Below are positions 1-8,605 of a stretch of DNA of 15,583 bases, piece by piece. The stretch is from an uncultured Eubacterium sp. (GTDB lineage: Bacteria; Bacillota; Clostridia; Lachnospirales; Lachnospiraceae). The DNA lies in NCBI GenBank assembly GCA_900548465.1, contig URKY01000048.1:1-15583 (forward strand). The letters run 5' to 3'. Position 1 is the first letter of the stretch, and the number at the start of each line of letters is the position of its first letter. Position numbers and translations under genes: made by a program. The notes below the pieces were generated by a model. That model ran no database searches. It saw nothing but the letters and a program-made list of their open reading frames with translations, and was not told the origin of the DNA.

Positions 1-20
1 AGCCGCTCTCAGGAGCGGCT
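1..20 (-). terminator. Perfect 8-bp hairpin at operon end, probable terminator
   Basis: Positions 1-8 (AGCCGCTC) and 13-20 (GAGCGGCT) form a perfect GC-rich stem with a 4-nt loop. It lies about 48 nt beyond the stop codon of the last minus-strand gene, where an intrinsic terminator for the polysaccharide operon would be expected. The U-tract that would confirm this on the minus strand would fall outside the window, so only the stem is seen. On the plus strand the stem is followed by ATTTG, not a T-run. Confidence 0.5.
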
Positions 21-26
21 ATTTGA

Positions 27-42
27 AGTGGGTATACCCACT
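27..42. repeat. Perfect 16-bp palindrome
   Basis: AGTGGGTATACCCACT is an exact 16-bp palindrome just downstream of the last operon gene and 6 nt from the terminal hairpin. With no loop it is more likely a protein-binding site or a symmetric junction than an RNA hairpin. Its right half (TATACCCACT) recurs at 1862-1871, between the LicD-like and cytidylyltransferase genes, possibly by chance. Confidence 0.5.
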
Positions 43-67
43 ATTGAGCGTTTACCATCATTCGGCA

Positions 68-1132
68 TTATTCAAATATTTGTTCACATTTTGTTAACGG
101 TGCCTGGTGACTTGGTCTTAATTCCTCCTGCAACGAAGCTATTGTTTCTTCAAGTCCATCTTTGAGAGAATAATTTCCCATCCAACCAAGAGCGCGTAAT
201 TTACTGTTATCTAGTATACAGTTCTGTGATCTAGAAAATCCTTTTGCTTCTACTGCATCTGGCAAATCGTAAACAACCTCTGTTCCTGCTATTTCTGCAC
301 AAATCTTTGCTACGTCAGCAATGGAAGCAATTGATTTTTCATTTGAAATATTATATATCTCTCCATTTTTTCCATAGAATAAAATCTTAAAAAGTGCACT
401 TACAGCATCAACAACATAACAGTACGTTCGCTTCTGTTCACCTTTACTTTTTAGTATTATATTTTCCCCATTCAAAGCATTTCTTATAAACTGAGCATGT
501 GCTTTGCTGTCAGACGCTAGCATTGTTGGTCCATACACGCTAGGAAGTCTCGCAATAACTGCATTTACTTCATACTCGTCAACATAACTTCTCAACAAAA
601 GTTCACAACATCTTTTACTTTCTGGATATCCATTTCTAAGAATTGTTTGATCAATAATCCCACTCTTTCCTTCTGTATAAATATCCTGATTTTCTAAATT
701 TCCATACACTTCAAAAGTTGAAGTTAAAATCACTTTTGTTTTTTTATGTTTTGAACAATACTCTAAAATATTCTTAGTTCCTATGATATTAATAAGTATG
801 GTTTCTACTGGTTGCATTGCGTATGATCTAGGATCAGCATTACTAGCTCCATGAATTATATAATCAAATTCGCATTCATCATCTAATGGATCCATAATAT
901 CCTGCACTACAGGAATCACTTTAGTTCCAAATCTTTTCAAAATTTTTTCTCTACTTCTGCTAAGTCCATATATCTTAATTTCTGCTTCTAAATTATCATT
1001 CGCAGAAATTAAAGTATCTATTACACAAGACCCTATCAGTCCAGTAGCCCCAGTCACTAATATTGATGAACTTCTCAATTCTATCTTCTTTGCAATTTCC
1101 TTTACACTATTCTTATACATTAATGCATCCAC
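68..1132 (-). CDS. Extended SDR: NAD(P)-dependent nucleotide-sugar epimerase/dehydratase
   Basis: This is a 354-aa cytoplasmic protein of the extended short-chain dehydrogenase/reductase family, which epimerises, dehydrates or reduces nucleotide-activated sugars. The Rossmann motif GATGLIG is at residues 28-34. The active-site strand TSTFEVYG is at 137-144, and the catalytic pair is Y169/K173 in YPESK. Length is normal. It is the last gene of the operon and overlaps the upstream cytidylyltransferase gene. The reported start is GTG at 1132. An ATG at 1120 (codon 5) overlaps the upstream TAA as TAATG and is equally plausible through translational coupling. Its position after an IspD/TarI-like enzyme and a LicD-like transferase suggests that it acts on a CDP-linked precursor or its phosphorylated form, but the motifs do not fix the substrate. 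The family call is secure; the reaction is inferred. Confidence 0.88.
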   Translation of the reverse strand: MDALMYKNSVKEIAKKIELRSSSILVTGATGLIGSCVIDTLISANDNLEAEIKIYGLSRSREKILKRFGTKVIPVVQDIMDPLDDECEFDYIIHGASNADPRSYAMQPVETILINIIGTKNILEYCSKHKKTKVILTSTFEVYGNLENQDIYTEGKSGIIDQTILRNGYPESKRCCELLLRSYVDEYEVNAVIARLPSVYGPTMLASDSKAHAQFIRNALNGENIILKSKGEQKRTYCYVVDAVSALFKILFYGKNGEIYNISNEKSIASIADVAKICAEIAGTEVVYDLPDAVEAKGFSRSQNCILDNSKLRALGWMGNYSLKDGLEETIASLQEELRPSHQAPLTKCEQIFE

Positions 1133-1836
1133 TCATCTTTCTTTGCCATCAATAGTGCTTTAAAAATTTCAATATCTTCAGATGTTGTTAATTTTAAATT
1201 TTTTTCAGACCCCTGTGACATATATAATTTTTTTCCTAATTCAATATACATTGTACAAGAAGCTACTGAATTGGTTATCCCTTTATCGAGTGCCTCTCTA
1301 TGAGCTTTACAAATATCCTGTACAAAAAAAGCTTGAGGTGTCTGTGTTATTTTCAAATTATCGCGTGGCACTTGTTCTACAGTAGAAAGTGCATCATATG
1401 TTTTTAACATTGCTGCTGTGCACGGAACAACACTAATTGCATTACCATACTGTCTACACACTCGAATATTATCTGTAATCACATCCGCACTTACCATAGG
1501 ACGGATTGCATCATGTATCAATACTACATCATCTACACTTGAATATCTTTCTGCAATATCATACAACCCATTTCTAATAGAATCCTGTCCATTTTTTCCA
1601 CCTGAAACCACTTTTTCAAGTTTTGAGATTCCAAATTGTTTTGCATATGCCTTTAACACATCATGCCAACCATCCAAACATACGACCTCTATTGCATCAA
1701 CTTGGGGATGCCTCTGAAATGCTTCAAGTGTATAAACAATAACTGGCTTATCATGCACATTAATAAACTGTTTCGGTATGTCTTGCCCCATCCGCGCACC
1801 AACACCACCCGCAATAATTAAAGCTATATTTTTCAT
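1120..1836 (-). CDS. IspD/TarI-family cytidylyltransferase (probable CDP-alditol or CDP-sugar synthesis)
   Basis: This 238-aa enzyme transfers CMP from CTP to a phosphorylated polyol. The family includes IspD (methylerythritol 4-phosphate) and TarI/Bcs1 (ribitol 5-phosphate). Diagnostic segments are all present: AGGVGARMG at 9-17, PKQF at 21-24, HDAIRP at 108-113, QTPQAF at 165-170 and the C-terminal NLKLTTSEDIEIF at 213-225. Length fits the family. No isoprenoid gene (such as ispF) is nearby. The neighbours are LicD and an SDR in a surface-glycan operon, which favours a TarI-like role over isoprenoid synthesis. A good ribosome binding site (AAAGGA) precedes the ATG at 1836. The true substrate (ribitol, glycerol, or another polyol or sugar phosphate) cannot be read from sequence; a second housekeeping ispD should exist elsewhere in the genome. 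Confidence 0.88.
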   Translation of the reverse strand: MKNIALIIAGGVGARMGQDIPKQFINVHDKPVIVYTLEAFQRHPQVDAIEVVCLDGWHDVLKAYAKQFGISKLEKVVSGGKNGQDSIRNGLYDIAERYSSVDDVVLIHDAIRPMVSADVITDNIRVCRQYGNAISVVPCTAAMLKTYDALSTVEQVPRDNLKITQTPQAFFVQDICKAHREALDKGITNSVASCTMYIELGKKLYMSQGSEKNLKLTTSEDIEIFKALLMAKKDEWMH

Positions 1837-1925
1837 TAAATATTCCTTTCTTTTTTACGTTTATACCCACTTATTTTATAAAAATATTCAATACTATTAT
1901 TTTTTAGCCAACATATAACAAAGCA

Positions 1926-2831
1926 TCAAATATTTTTAAAATAGTTTTCTGCCATTTTAGTAGCTTTTTTGTCACTATATGGCAAGTCAGGATTATAATA
2001 AATCACATCACTATGATGATTTCTTTTATCAACTGGCGGCAATTTCATATAATCGCCATATGTAATTTTTAAGCAAGAATCATACCCCTTAGGTATCCTC
2101 ACTTTTGTATATTCGAAATCAGTCTCTATTGTTTCAACTAAGTCAGTATATTTATATCTACAATTATATCCTGTTACAATTTCATCAACATATTCTGTTT
2201 GAATAGTATTATATCTAGCTGCAATCTTATTCATCTTATCAAATAATCTTTTTTTCCCAATCAGCGATACTATTAAACTACTCAGATTGCATGATACTGT
2301 ACTTTTAATATTTTTCTTGACACCATAGCAATCTAAATACAGAATATGATGTATACATTTAATTTCAAATTTTTGAACATTATACTTAATCTTAGAATCA
2401 ATCACATGATCAAATGGGTATATTTCTATAAATATTCCATTATTGGATTTTCTATTCAAATCAATTTTACAAATACCTGTAGAATTATTATCTCTAATTC
2501 TAACAATTGGGGCATAATAATCTGGATCACTAATTCCATCTTGAATATAATATTTTCCAGCAAGTTCTCTTGGAGCCACTTTCAAAAATCGAATCATATC
2601 CTCACGCATCATTCCAATATCCAAATCATCATCCCATGGTATAAAACCCTTATGTCGAATTGCGCCTATTAGAGCTCCCCCTAAAACAAAATAGTTCAAA
2701 GAATATTTTTTGCAAATTCGATCAAATTCCTGAAATATATCCAATTCTATTTTCCATAATTTTTTTCTATTAGAATCCACTAAAAATTCATTTCTTACTT
2801 CTTCCATTAAATAGCTATCTATATCAATCAT
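1926..2831 (-). CDS. LicD-family phosphotransferase
   Basis: A 301-aa cytoplasmic protein of the LicD/fukutin-related nucleotidyltransferase-fold family, which transfers phosphocholine or alditol phosphate from a CDP donor to a glycan. The signature GGALIGAIRHKGFIPWDDDL begins at residue 51, and the metal-binding acidic cluster DDDLD is at 67-71. Upstream it overlaps the flippase gene by 8 bp (its ATG lies inside the flippase stop region), and AAAGGA provides the ribosome binding site, so the two are translationally coupled. Downstream, 89 bp separate it from the cytidylyltransferase. No choline kinase, choline transporter or LicC-like gene is visible. Together with the IspD/TarI-like neighbour, that favours transfer of a CDP-polyol-derived phosphate over phosphocholine. 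Family call is strong, donor is inference. Confidence 0.9.
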   Translation of the reverse strand: MIDIDSYLMEEVRNEFLVDSNRKKLWKIELDIFQEFDRICKKYSLNYFVLGGALIGAIRHKGFIPWDDDLDIGMMREDMIRFLKVAPRELAGKYYIQDGISDPDYYAPIVRIRDNNSTGICKIDLNRKSNNGIFIEIYPFDHVIDSKIKYNVQKFEIKCIHHILYLDCYGVKKNIKSTVSCNLSSLIVSLIGKKRLFDKMNKIAARYNTIQTEYVDEIVTGYNCRYKYTDLVETIETDFEYTKVRIPKGYDSCLKITYGDYMKLPPVDKRNHHSDVIYYNPDLPYSDKKATKMAENYFKNI

Positions 2832-4266
2832 TTTGCTTTTTCCTTTTCATTATTTTTTTTATGGTTTTTCTCACATTATCGCTACCATATAAATTATACA
2901 ACAGTACACAGCCAAATGCCACTAGGGCAAATGCCACCGTATATCTAATAAATAAATCATTCACAAATTGTAATCCTACAAAAAAGGCAATAACCAATAT
3001 TATCATTGTAATTGCAAGATATTTTATCTTTATAATACTAAAGTTCGCCAATTTTTTTGAAATATACATATGCATCGCAAAATAAATAACATAACTCACT
3101 AAAGTTGTGTAAGCTGCTGCTACATATCCATATTTAGGAATACAAATATAATTTAAAACTATATTGACAATTGCGGCAACCATTGTTCCCATTGAAATAT
3201 ACTTTGTTTTTTCATAATAATACTCCATAACCGCAGGTATACAATATGCCATTGCAAAAAATCCGGCAAAAATTACTGGAACGGCACAATATATTGCTTG
3301 ACTATATTTATTTCCTCCTAAAATTTTAATTAATTCTGGCGCTACAAGAATGACCACTGTACAAATTCCACCTATCAACAACATAAAGCTTGTTCCAATA
3401 CGCTGGATTTCTTTCTCTCCACCCTCTTCACGGCATTTTCGAAAAACCCATGTGGAATATACAGTATCAAGTGATGTCGCTGTTATTTGTACTAGTGAAT
3501 ATATAGTATATGCAAAACTATATATACCAGCCTCAGCACTTCCAACAATAGAATTAATCATAATTCTATCAAATGATAATAATAAAATTTGCGCTAATCC
3601 ATGTGGTATTAATGGAATACTAATTTTTAATGCATACGTCCAATATTCTTTTTTTATTTTTGGCTTTGCTTTTGAAAATAAACGTATCACAACATATATT
3701 GCTAAAATAACATATGTTACTGTTGCACCTATTATTCTTCCATAATATCTATTAGTATCAAACAGTAGAAAAATCAATCCAATAGACAATATTACACTAA
3801 ATATTGCATTAAATAATGAAATTTTTAAATATTCAGCATAATCATAATCCAATGATATTCTCGTTTGATACAATACTAGTAAACTAGATGAATAGCTATA
3901 AAAAAGTAACATTAACAAGGACAAACTATCCATGGACAATATATTTGACAACCACTTTCCAGCAATAGACCATATTAAAATCGACACGCATAATATAATA
4001 ACAGGCATAATCATGATTGATGATGTATATTGATCTATTTCATTATTAAATTTATACTTTGCATTTTTTATACTTCCATTTAAAGCTAACCCAATTAATA
4101 TATATGCTATTGCCTCATATGAAAGAAATGTATTATATATTCCAAAATCTTCGGTAGATAAAAGCCTTGAAAAAATTGGTATTGTAATAAAACCAATTCC
4201 CCGAATAAAATAGTTACCTAATGTATATCCCAACCCTGCTTTAATAGCATTATTTTTTTTATTCAC
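2824..4266 (-). CDS. Wzx-type polysaccharide flippase
   Basis: A 480-aa integral membrane protein of the polysaccharide transporter branch of the MOP superfamily. It moves the undecaprenyl-diphosphate-linked repeat unit from the cytoplasmic to the outer face of the membrane. The N-terminus reads FIRGIGFITIPIFSRLL followed by STEDFGIY, typical of Wzx. Hydrophobic segments recur along the whole length, consistent with about 12-14 membrane helices, and the tail is basic (KKIMKRKKQND). The start is GTG with AGAGG upstream. An A8 run lies within the first codons (4253-4260) and another near the end (2853-2860), which are potential slippage points. It sits between the polymerase and licD genes and overlaps licD. 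Family call is firm; the exact substrate is unknown, since Wzx proteins are poorly conserved. Confidence 0.92.
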   Translation of the reverse strand: MNKKNNAIKAGLGYTLGNYFIRGIGFITIPIFSRLLSTEDFGIYNTFLSYEAIAYILIGLALNGSIKNAKYKFNNEIDQYTSSIMIMPVIILCVSILIWSIAGKWLSNILSMDSLSLLMLLFYSYSSSLLVLYQTRISLDYDYAEYLKISLFNAIFSVILSIGLIFLLFDTNRYYGRIIGATVTYVILAIYVVIRLFSKAKPKIKKEYWTYALKISIPLIPHGLAQILLLSFDRIMINSIVGSAEAGIYSFAYTIYSLVQITATSLDTVYSTWVFRKCREEGGEKEIQRIGTSFMLLIGGICTVVILVAPELIKILGGNKYSQAIYCAVPVIFAGFFAMAYCIPAVMEYYYEKTKYISMGTMVAAIVNIVLNYICIPKYGYVAAAYTTLVSYVIYFAMHMYISKKLANFSIIKIKYLAITMIILVIAFFVGLQFVNDLFIRYTVAFALVAFGCVLLYNLYGSDNVRKTIKKIMKRKKQND

Positions 4267-4413
4267 TATTTTCCTCTCCCGTAATGTCAGTACTTAAATT
4301 CTTAATTTTCAGTTTTTAACTTTTACTTCACAAAAAAGCAGAAATATGCTATTCAAAACAATAAATATTGGATTAATAAATAAAGCTGACTAATTAAATT
4401 TTCATCTTCATTT

Positions 4414-5679
4414 TTATTTATTAGCAAGACCGTACTTATTTTTATACTTTAAAGGTTCACCTCTATTGTTACTATTCACCATAAACATCACTAACATAGG
4501 TGCATAATATAGTACTGGCTGTGCCAATGCAGTATTAAACAATAGTAGCAACAGCAACCCTTTCTGAATAATATTTTTCCAATTTTTATTTAATTCTTTG
4601 ATGTAAAATAAAATAATTAATAATGTAATAGGAAAGCCCAATGCTGCACAAGAAATAGTCAAACCTACGCAAGAAGAAGGTTCCCCTATAAATTTCACCT
4701 TACTTACTAGCCATAATGATTGGTATGCATCAAATCCCATACCTAATGGATGCTTAATTGCAATTGATAGGTCTGTTAAAAGCGAAATAATTCTTACACT
4801 TCCAGTATTATCACTTAAATCAAACCTTCCTGATTTATTAAACATTTTATTAATAAAATTCTCATAAATAAAATTCTCCGAACCTGTAAACATTAAATAT
4901 ATTGCAAGTGCTATGCATGCCAAAATTAAGATCATATTTGTTTTTTTTCTCAACTTACTCTGATTAGATTTTTTATAATATAGCCCCTCCAACAAATAAC
5001 CTGCAAGTACTAATAGTAATGCAATATATCCCGTCGTAGATTGTGCTGAAATTATAGTTAAAATCAAAATAATTCGAAACCATATTATACTTTTATCTGA
5101 GCAATGAATGCACTCTGTTTTAAATAAAGTAAACACCAATGCTGGAATTAAATATACTTGATATCGTCCGGGTTCAGTAGCTAGTCCTACATTTCGAAGT
5201 GCATGTTTTTCAACCACTGTTGCTAAATATCCCCCATAACAATTTCCATTAATTTGCTTAGAAACGGGAAGATAATTTTTTATAAAATTTATATCGACTA
5301 TTTGAATAAAAAAAACAGCCAAACTAATACCAGAAAGAAACACAACTAATTTTACATATCTTTCAGCGAACAACTGTTTTTCATAATTTACTGCCAAATA
5401 TGCTATCAAAAATGTTGCTACTATATTGCCAATAGATCCAAAACTTAAGCCTCCTGATGTAGCTATTCTTGTTACAAGTAATCCAATTGTTAATATACAA
5501 ATAAAACCCAATTCTTTATCTATCTTTTTTCTTCTTTTTTTTAAAGCAAACAATGATGCTAGTATAAAATAAATAGCCAAAAATATTTCTTGATTATTGT
5601 TATACAATACCGAACCTTGTGATATAATTAGAAGATAAATAATTATATAATGATATATCAACTTTAAATTTACTTTCAT
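4414..5679 (-). CDS. Wzy/O-antigen-ligase-like polysaccharide polymerase
   Basis: A roughly 421-aa polytopic membrane protein, probably the polymerase that joins flipped repeat units on the outer face of the membrane. It has hydrophobic helices throughout and a long extracytoplasmic segment around 130-175. That segment ends in LATEPGRYQVYLIPAL, the E-P-G-x-x-Q type motif seen in many Wzy/WaaL relatives. A 5' in-frame TTG extends the frame to 5682, but the ATG at 5679 is preferred. It follows AGGTG with 5-nt spacing and lies 4 nt after the acyltransferase stop, indicating coupling. An A8 tract lies at 4941-4948. Wzy is assigned by topology, motif and Wzx neighbourhood rather than by strong sequence conservation. 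An O-antigen-ligase-type role is the alternative. Confidence 0.85.
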   Translation of the reverse strand: MKVNLKLIYHYIIIYLLIISQGSVLYNNNQEIFLAIYFILASLFALKKRRKKIDKELGFICILTIGLLVTRIATSGGLSFGSIGNIVATFLIAYLAVNYEKQLFAERYVKLVVFLSGISLAVFFIQIVDINFIKNYLPVSKQINGNCYGGYLATVVEKHALRNVGLATEPGRYQVYLIPALVFTLFKTECIHCSDKSIIWFRIILILTIISAQSTTGYIALLLVLAGYLLEGLYYKKSNQSKLRKKTNMILILACIALAIYLMFTGSENFIYENFINKMFNKSGRFDLSDNTGSVRIISLLTDLSIAIKHPLGMGFDAYQSLWLVSKVKFIGEPSSCVGLTISCAALGFPITLLIILFYIKELNKNWKNIIQKGLLLLLLFNTALAQPVLYYAPMLVMFMVNSNNRGEPLKYKNKYGLANK

Positions 5680-5683
5680 CAAA

Positions 5684-6364
5684 TCACCTACTCACTCTAG
5701 GATCCCAAGTTACATTTTCTTTTACAACCTTCCCAGGATTTCCAACAATCAATAAATTATCTGAATAACATTTTCCAGATAATACTGAATTTGCACCAAC
5801 AATACAATCCTTTCCAATCTGTGTTCCTTTAAGAACTGTAACATTCTGTCCAAACCATACATGATTTCCTATAACAACATCTCTAGCGTAATTAATACGA
5901 GTACCATCCATAGTTAAAATTGAATGTGAATCTCCATTTCTAATTACTGTATTTGACGCAAACAGACATCGCTCACCAATTTCAATTTGCTTTCCTTCTG
6001 TACTTGCAATATGAGTACTATCCACTATATGAACATTTCTTTTTATAAAAATTTTCGATCCATCTGAGCACCAAATATTTAATCCTTTTAATTCACAATC
6101 ATTCTCAATTATAATTGTATTATTGTCACCATAAACATTGATAATACAATTTCTAAGTCTGCAAGCTTTTTCAATAACAATTATATTATTTTTTCCAAAA
6201 TTATTAATACTAACTTTCCATAAAAAAGTCCCTAAACATCTTATATTTGGTATTCTCCTAATATTTTTAATATACATTTTCACCATAAATGGTATATTAA
6301 AAATAAACGACAATATTTGCATCACAACTTCGTTGTCTCTAACGAATTGTTTGATTTTTTTCAT
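5684..6364 (-). CDS. Left-handed beta-helix (hexapeptide) O-acyltransferase
   Basis: This 226-aa cytoplasmic enzyme of the LbH acyltransferase family probably O- or N-acetylates a sugar of the repeat unit from acetyl-CoA. Imperfect hexapeptide repeats ([IVL]-G-x4) run from about residue 60 to 210, clearest at VVIGNHVWFGQNVTVLKG (163-180) and TQIGKDCIVGANSVLSG (181-197). The likely catalytic histidine is H147 in NGDSHSIL. The C-terminal IVGNPGKVVKE segment is characteristic of WcaF/NeuO-like members. The first 50 residues are basic and amphipathic or hydrophobic and may hold the enzyme near the membrane. AAGGTG precedes the ATG. It lies 6 nt after the GT2 gene and 4 nt before the polymerase gene, so it belongs to one coupled set. 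Acetyl donor and target sugar are not shown by sequence. Confidence 0.9.
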   Translation of the reverse strand: MKKIKQFVRDNEVVMQILSFIFNIPFMVKMYIKNIRRIPNIRCLGTFLWKVSINNFGKNNIIVIEKACRLRNCIINVYGDNNTIIIENDCELKGLNIWCSDGSKIFIKRNVHIVDSTHIASTEGKQIEIGERCLFASNTVIRNGDSHSILTMDGTRINYARDVVIGNHVWFGQNVTVLKGTQIGKDCIVGANSVLSGKCYSDNLLIVGNPGKVVKENVTWDPRVSR

Positions 6365-6370
6365 AGTTGA

Positions 6371-7195
6371 TCACCTTCTAAGTAATATTTTAATATATGG
6401 CGTTATTGAATAAATAATTGCACAAAATAATCCATGATTTTTATGCAAATAATAAAACCATTCTTTTCTTGGTAACCCTTTGACACTCTCTTTTTTTCTA
6501 ATTCGTTCCGTTATAGGTAATGAAACATCTCTCCAAGTTCCAGTAACTGGATTATCATTACACTCACCCACAAAAAAATCAGAACTTAATATTTTATACC
6601 CTTTTCTACTAGCAGCCCATCCATAATCAAAATCCCCCATAGCATGATGATATACAGGATCAACATTATCTAAGTTCAAAAAAATTTTCCGTGGAATCAA
6701 AACACAGTTTGCACAAAACGTATCGCAGTATGCTTTTTTCTCCTTCGTTGACATTACATTACGATAGCTAGGTTTTACTCGACTTGTATGTATAGAACCA
6801 CTATAAGACATTATCCCTTCCGAACTGCAAACCGCTCCAACCATTATGCAAGAATCATTAATATTACTATTAATAAGTTTCTCAATACTCTTATCAAAAA
6901 ACTTTACATCATCGTTAAACAACATGACATAATCAAATTTATTAAATTCCGATGTTTTTGCTCTATCTATTGCAATTCGCATTCCTCCTGAATAAAATAA
7001 ATTTCCAGTTCCCTTTATTACATTTACAGAATCATATCTACTTAAGATTTCTGACGTACCATCATTACTATTGTCATCCACTATTATAAATTCAAATTGA
7101 ATATCAGGATTAGCTGCAATCAATGACTCTATACATGCTTTTGTCTTATTAACTCTATTAAAACAAGTAGCAAGACCTAATACCTTTATTTTCAT
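6371..7195 (-). CDS. GT2-family glycosyltransferase
   Basis: A 274-aa GT-A-fold inverting glycosyltransferase that adds one sugar to the lipid-linked repeat unit on the cytoplasmic side. The nucleotide-binding segment IIVDDNSNDGT lies at 37-47. GNLFYSGGMRIAI at 64-76 is typical of the rhamnosyltransferase-like GT2 subgroup, and the metal-binding acidic motif FNDDV is at 93-97. MGDFDYGW at 186-193 supplies the probable catalytic acidic residues. Length is normal for a single-domain GT2. A short hydrophobic basic C-terminus (ending IKILLRR) may aid membrane association. It is followed at 6-nt spacing by the acyltransferase gene and preceded by a 264-bp gap. Donor and acceptor cannot be deduced. 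Confidence 0.9.
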   Translation of the reverse strand: MKIKVLGLATCFNRVNKTKACIESLIAANPDIQFEFIIVDDNSNDGTSEILSRYDSVNVIKGTGNLFYSGGMRIAIDRAKTSEFNKFDYVMLFNDDVKFFDKSIEKLINSNINDSCIMVGAVCSSEGIMSYSGSIHTSRVKPSYRNVMSTKEKKAYCDTFCANCVLIPRKIFLNLDNVDPVYHHAMGDFDYGWAASRKGYKILSSDFFVGECNDNPVTGTWRDVSLPITERIRKKESVKGLPRKEWFYYLHKNHGLFCAIIYSITPYIKILLRR

Positions 7196-7230
7196 TTTAT
7201 TTATCTCTCAACCTCCATATCTGAAAAAAG

Positions 7231-7362
7231 TTAATTTTTGTAATGCTGATTTTCAAGATAACTATTTTTGATAAATGTTCTATAGAAACACACTTCTAAA
7301 AAATGCTGTTTTATTTTGGAAGTATAACTTATAAAATAGAAGATTTTCTGTAATAATTCCAT
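7231..7362 (-). pseudogene. 43-codon ORF in an intergenic gap, possible gene remnant
   Basis: The 264-bp gap upstream of the GT2 gene contains an ATG-started frame of 43 codons on the operon strand. It begins MELLQKIFYFISYTSKIKQ and ends LENQHYKN before TAA. It is hydrophobic and aromatic, then basic. Its composition resembles the N-terminal leader seen before the first hexapeptide turn in some surface-glycan acyltransferases. No convincing ribosome binding site precedes it, and an in-frame stop lies a few codons upstream. The gap is unusually long for this operon, so a decayed gene end or recombination scar is plausible. It could also be chance in AT-rich DNA; I do not assign a function. Confidence 0.25.
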
Positions 7363-7459
7363 ACTACTTATCGCAAAAACATTTATCTTTCACTGTCATA
7401 GCATACAGGGAATTCCAAATAATAACTCAAAATCACATACTATCTTATCCAACTATTTA

Positions 7460-8605
7460 TCAAAAAATATTTATCCAGTCAATTAATTTCTGCATTAGCT
7501 CATTATATTTAAATGGCATATTATTAGGTATGTTCTGTATATACTCCCTTAGAGGTTCAACTTTTTCTGAAAGTTTTGAAAAGTCAATATACTTCTCATC
7601 AATATTTAGTACAACACCATTGTTTTTATTAACCAACATCGCTGCTCCCGCTTTAGAAGATACTGCAACTTTTTCCCCTAACAATAAAGCTTCATTTACA
7701 ACTGCACCAAACCGTTCATATCGGCTCGGAAGAATTAACATTCTTCCTAAAACAAACCATGTTTTTAACTCTATTCCCTCTTTTCTACCCAATAAAACTA
7801 TATAATCTTGCGCATTATTATTCCTAATAATATTTTTTATCTTATCACAATACAGCTTATTTGACGCTATATTATCACCTATTAAATATAATTTATTTTC
7901 TGGAAAATTCCGGTGATAAAAAACAAATGATTCTATTAAATATTCAATATTTTTTTCTGGTGAAATTCTTCCTACAAATAAAAAAATTCGCTTATTTACC
8001 AACTTCTCATTATCAATAATCTTGTTGGCTAGTTCCTTTATAACGTCAATGTTTTCTCTATAACTATCATCTTTATGAATAATAGGAAATATAAAAGTCT
8101 TATTAACATTCAAACTTTTTCTATAATATTCTCCTACCTGTTCATTGCAAAGAATTAAACCATCCACATATTTTGAACCTAATGTTCTAGCTTTTGAATG
8201 TAAATTTTTTTCAGTCACTAGCAAATCATAAGAATCATCACATATAGAAATTATTTTATATTTTTTTTTGCAAAACAATCGAAAAATAACTGTTATCCAA
8301 AAACCTATACCATACTCACCAACAATTACGATATCAGGCATTTCTTTTTTTAAAATTTCCAAATGCCCTATTGGGAACACTCTTTTTCCAATTTTAAATT
8401 TTCTTTTAAAATATTTTGGTGAAAATTTAAACTGTTTTTTAATCTCTGCATAATCAAAATTCTGATCAAGTAAATTTTCATAATATAAATAAATAGAAGC
8501 ATTTAACTTTGTATATAAGTCATTAAAAAAATCCACTCTATATGGTGCTATTGTTGGATGAAATATCAATACCTTTTTTTCTTTCAATGATTGTTTCTTA
8601 ATCAT
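7460..8605 (-). CDS. GT4-family glycosyltransferase (GT-B fold)
   Basis: A 381-aa retaining glycosyltransferase that extends the lipid-linked oligosaccharide. The N-terminal domain opens KVLIFHPTIAPYRVDFF (11-27), a common GT4 acceptor-side start. The C-terminal domain carries FVGRISPEKNIEYLIESF (210-227), which binds the donor diphosphate, and the E-x7-E type motif ERFGAVVNE (297-305). Start ATG at 8605 follows GAGAGG. An A9 run at 8261-8269 encodes three lysines within CKKKYK and is a potential frameshift hotspot. Codon use is strongly AT-biased, like the other genes of the distal cassette. It is preceded by a 98-bp gap and followed by the 264-bp gap. Linkage and sugar are unknown. Confidence 0.88.
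   Translation of the reverse strand: MIKKQSLKEKKVLIFHPTIAPYRVDFFNDLYTKLNASIYLYYENLLDQNFDYAEIKKQFKFSPKYFKRKFKIGKRVFPIGHLEILKKEMPDIVIVGEYGIGFWITVIFRLFCKKKYKIISICDDSYDLLVTEKNLHSKARTLGSKYVDGLILCNEQVGEYYRKSLNVNKTFIFPIIHKDDSYRENIDVIKELANKIIDNEKLVNKRIFLFVGRISPEKNIEYLIESFVFYHRNFPENKLYLIGDNIASNKLYCDKIKNIIRNNNAQDYIVLLGRKEGIELKTWFVLGRMLILPSRYERFGAVVNEALLLGEKVAVSSKAGAAMLVNKNNGVVLNIDEKYIDFSKLSEKVEPLREYIQNIPNNMPFKYNELMQKLIDWINIF

Noticed and set aside
1120..1836. Housekeeping ispD for isoprenoid synthesis
   Set aside because: Operon context with LicD and SDR genes and absence of isoprenoid neighbours favour a glycan-specific cytidylyltransferase; family motifs alone cannot decide.
3350..3745. 131-codon plus-strand frame inside the flippase gene
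   Set aside because: It is antisense to a hydrophobic membrane protein gene, with no ribosome binding site or domain.
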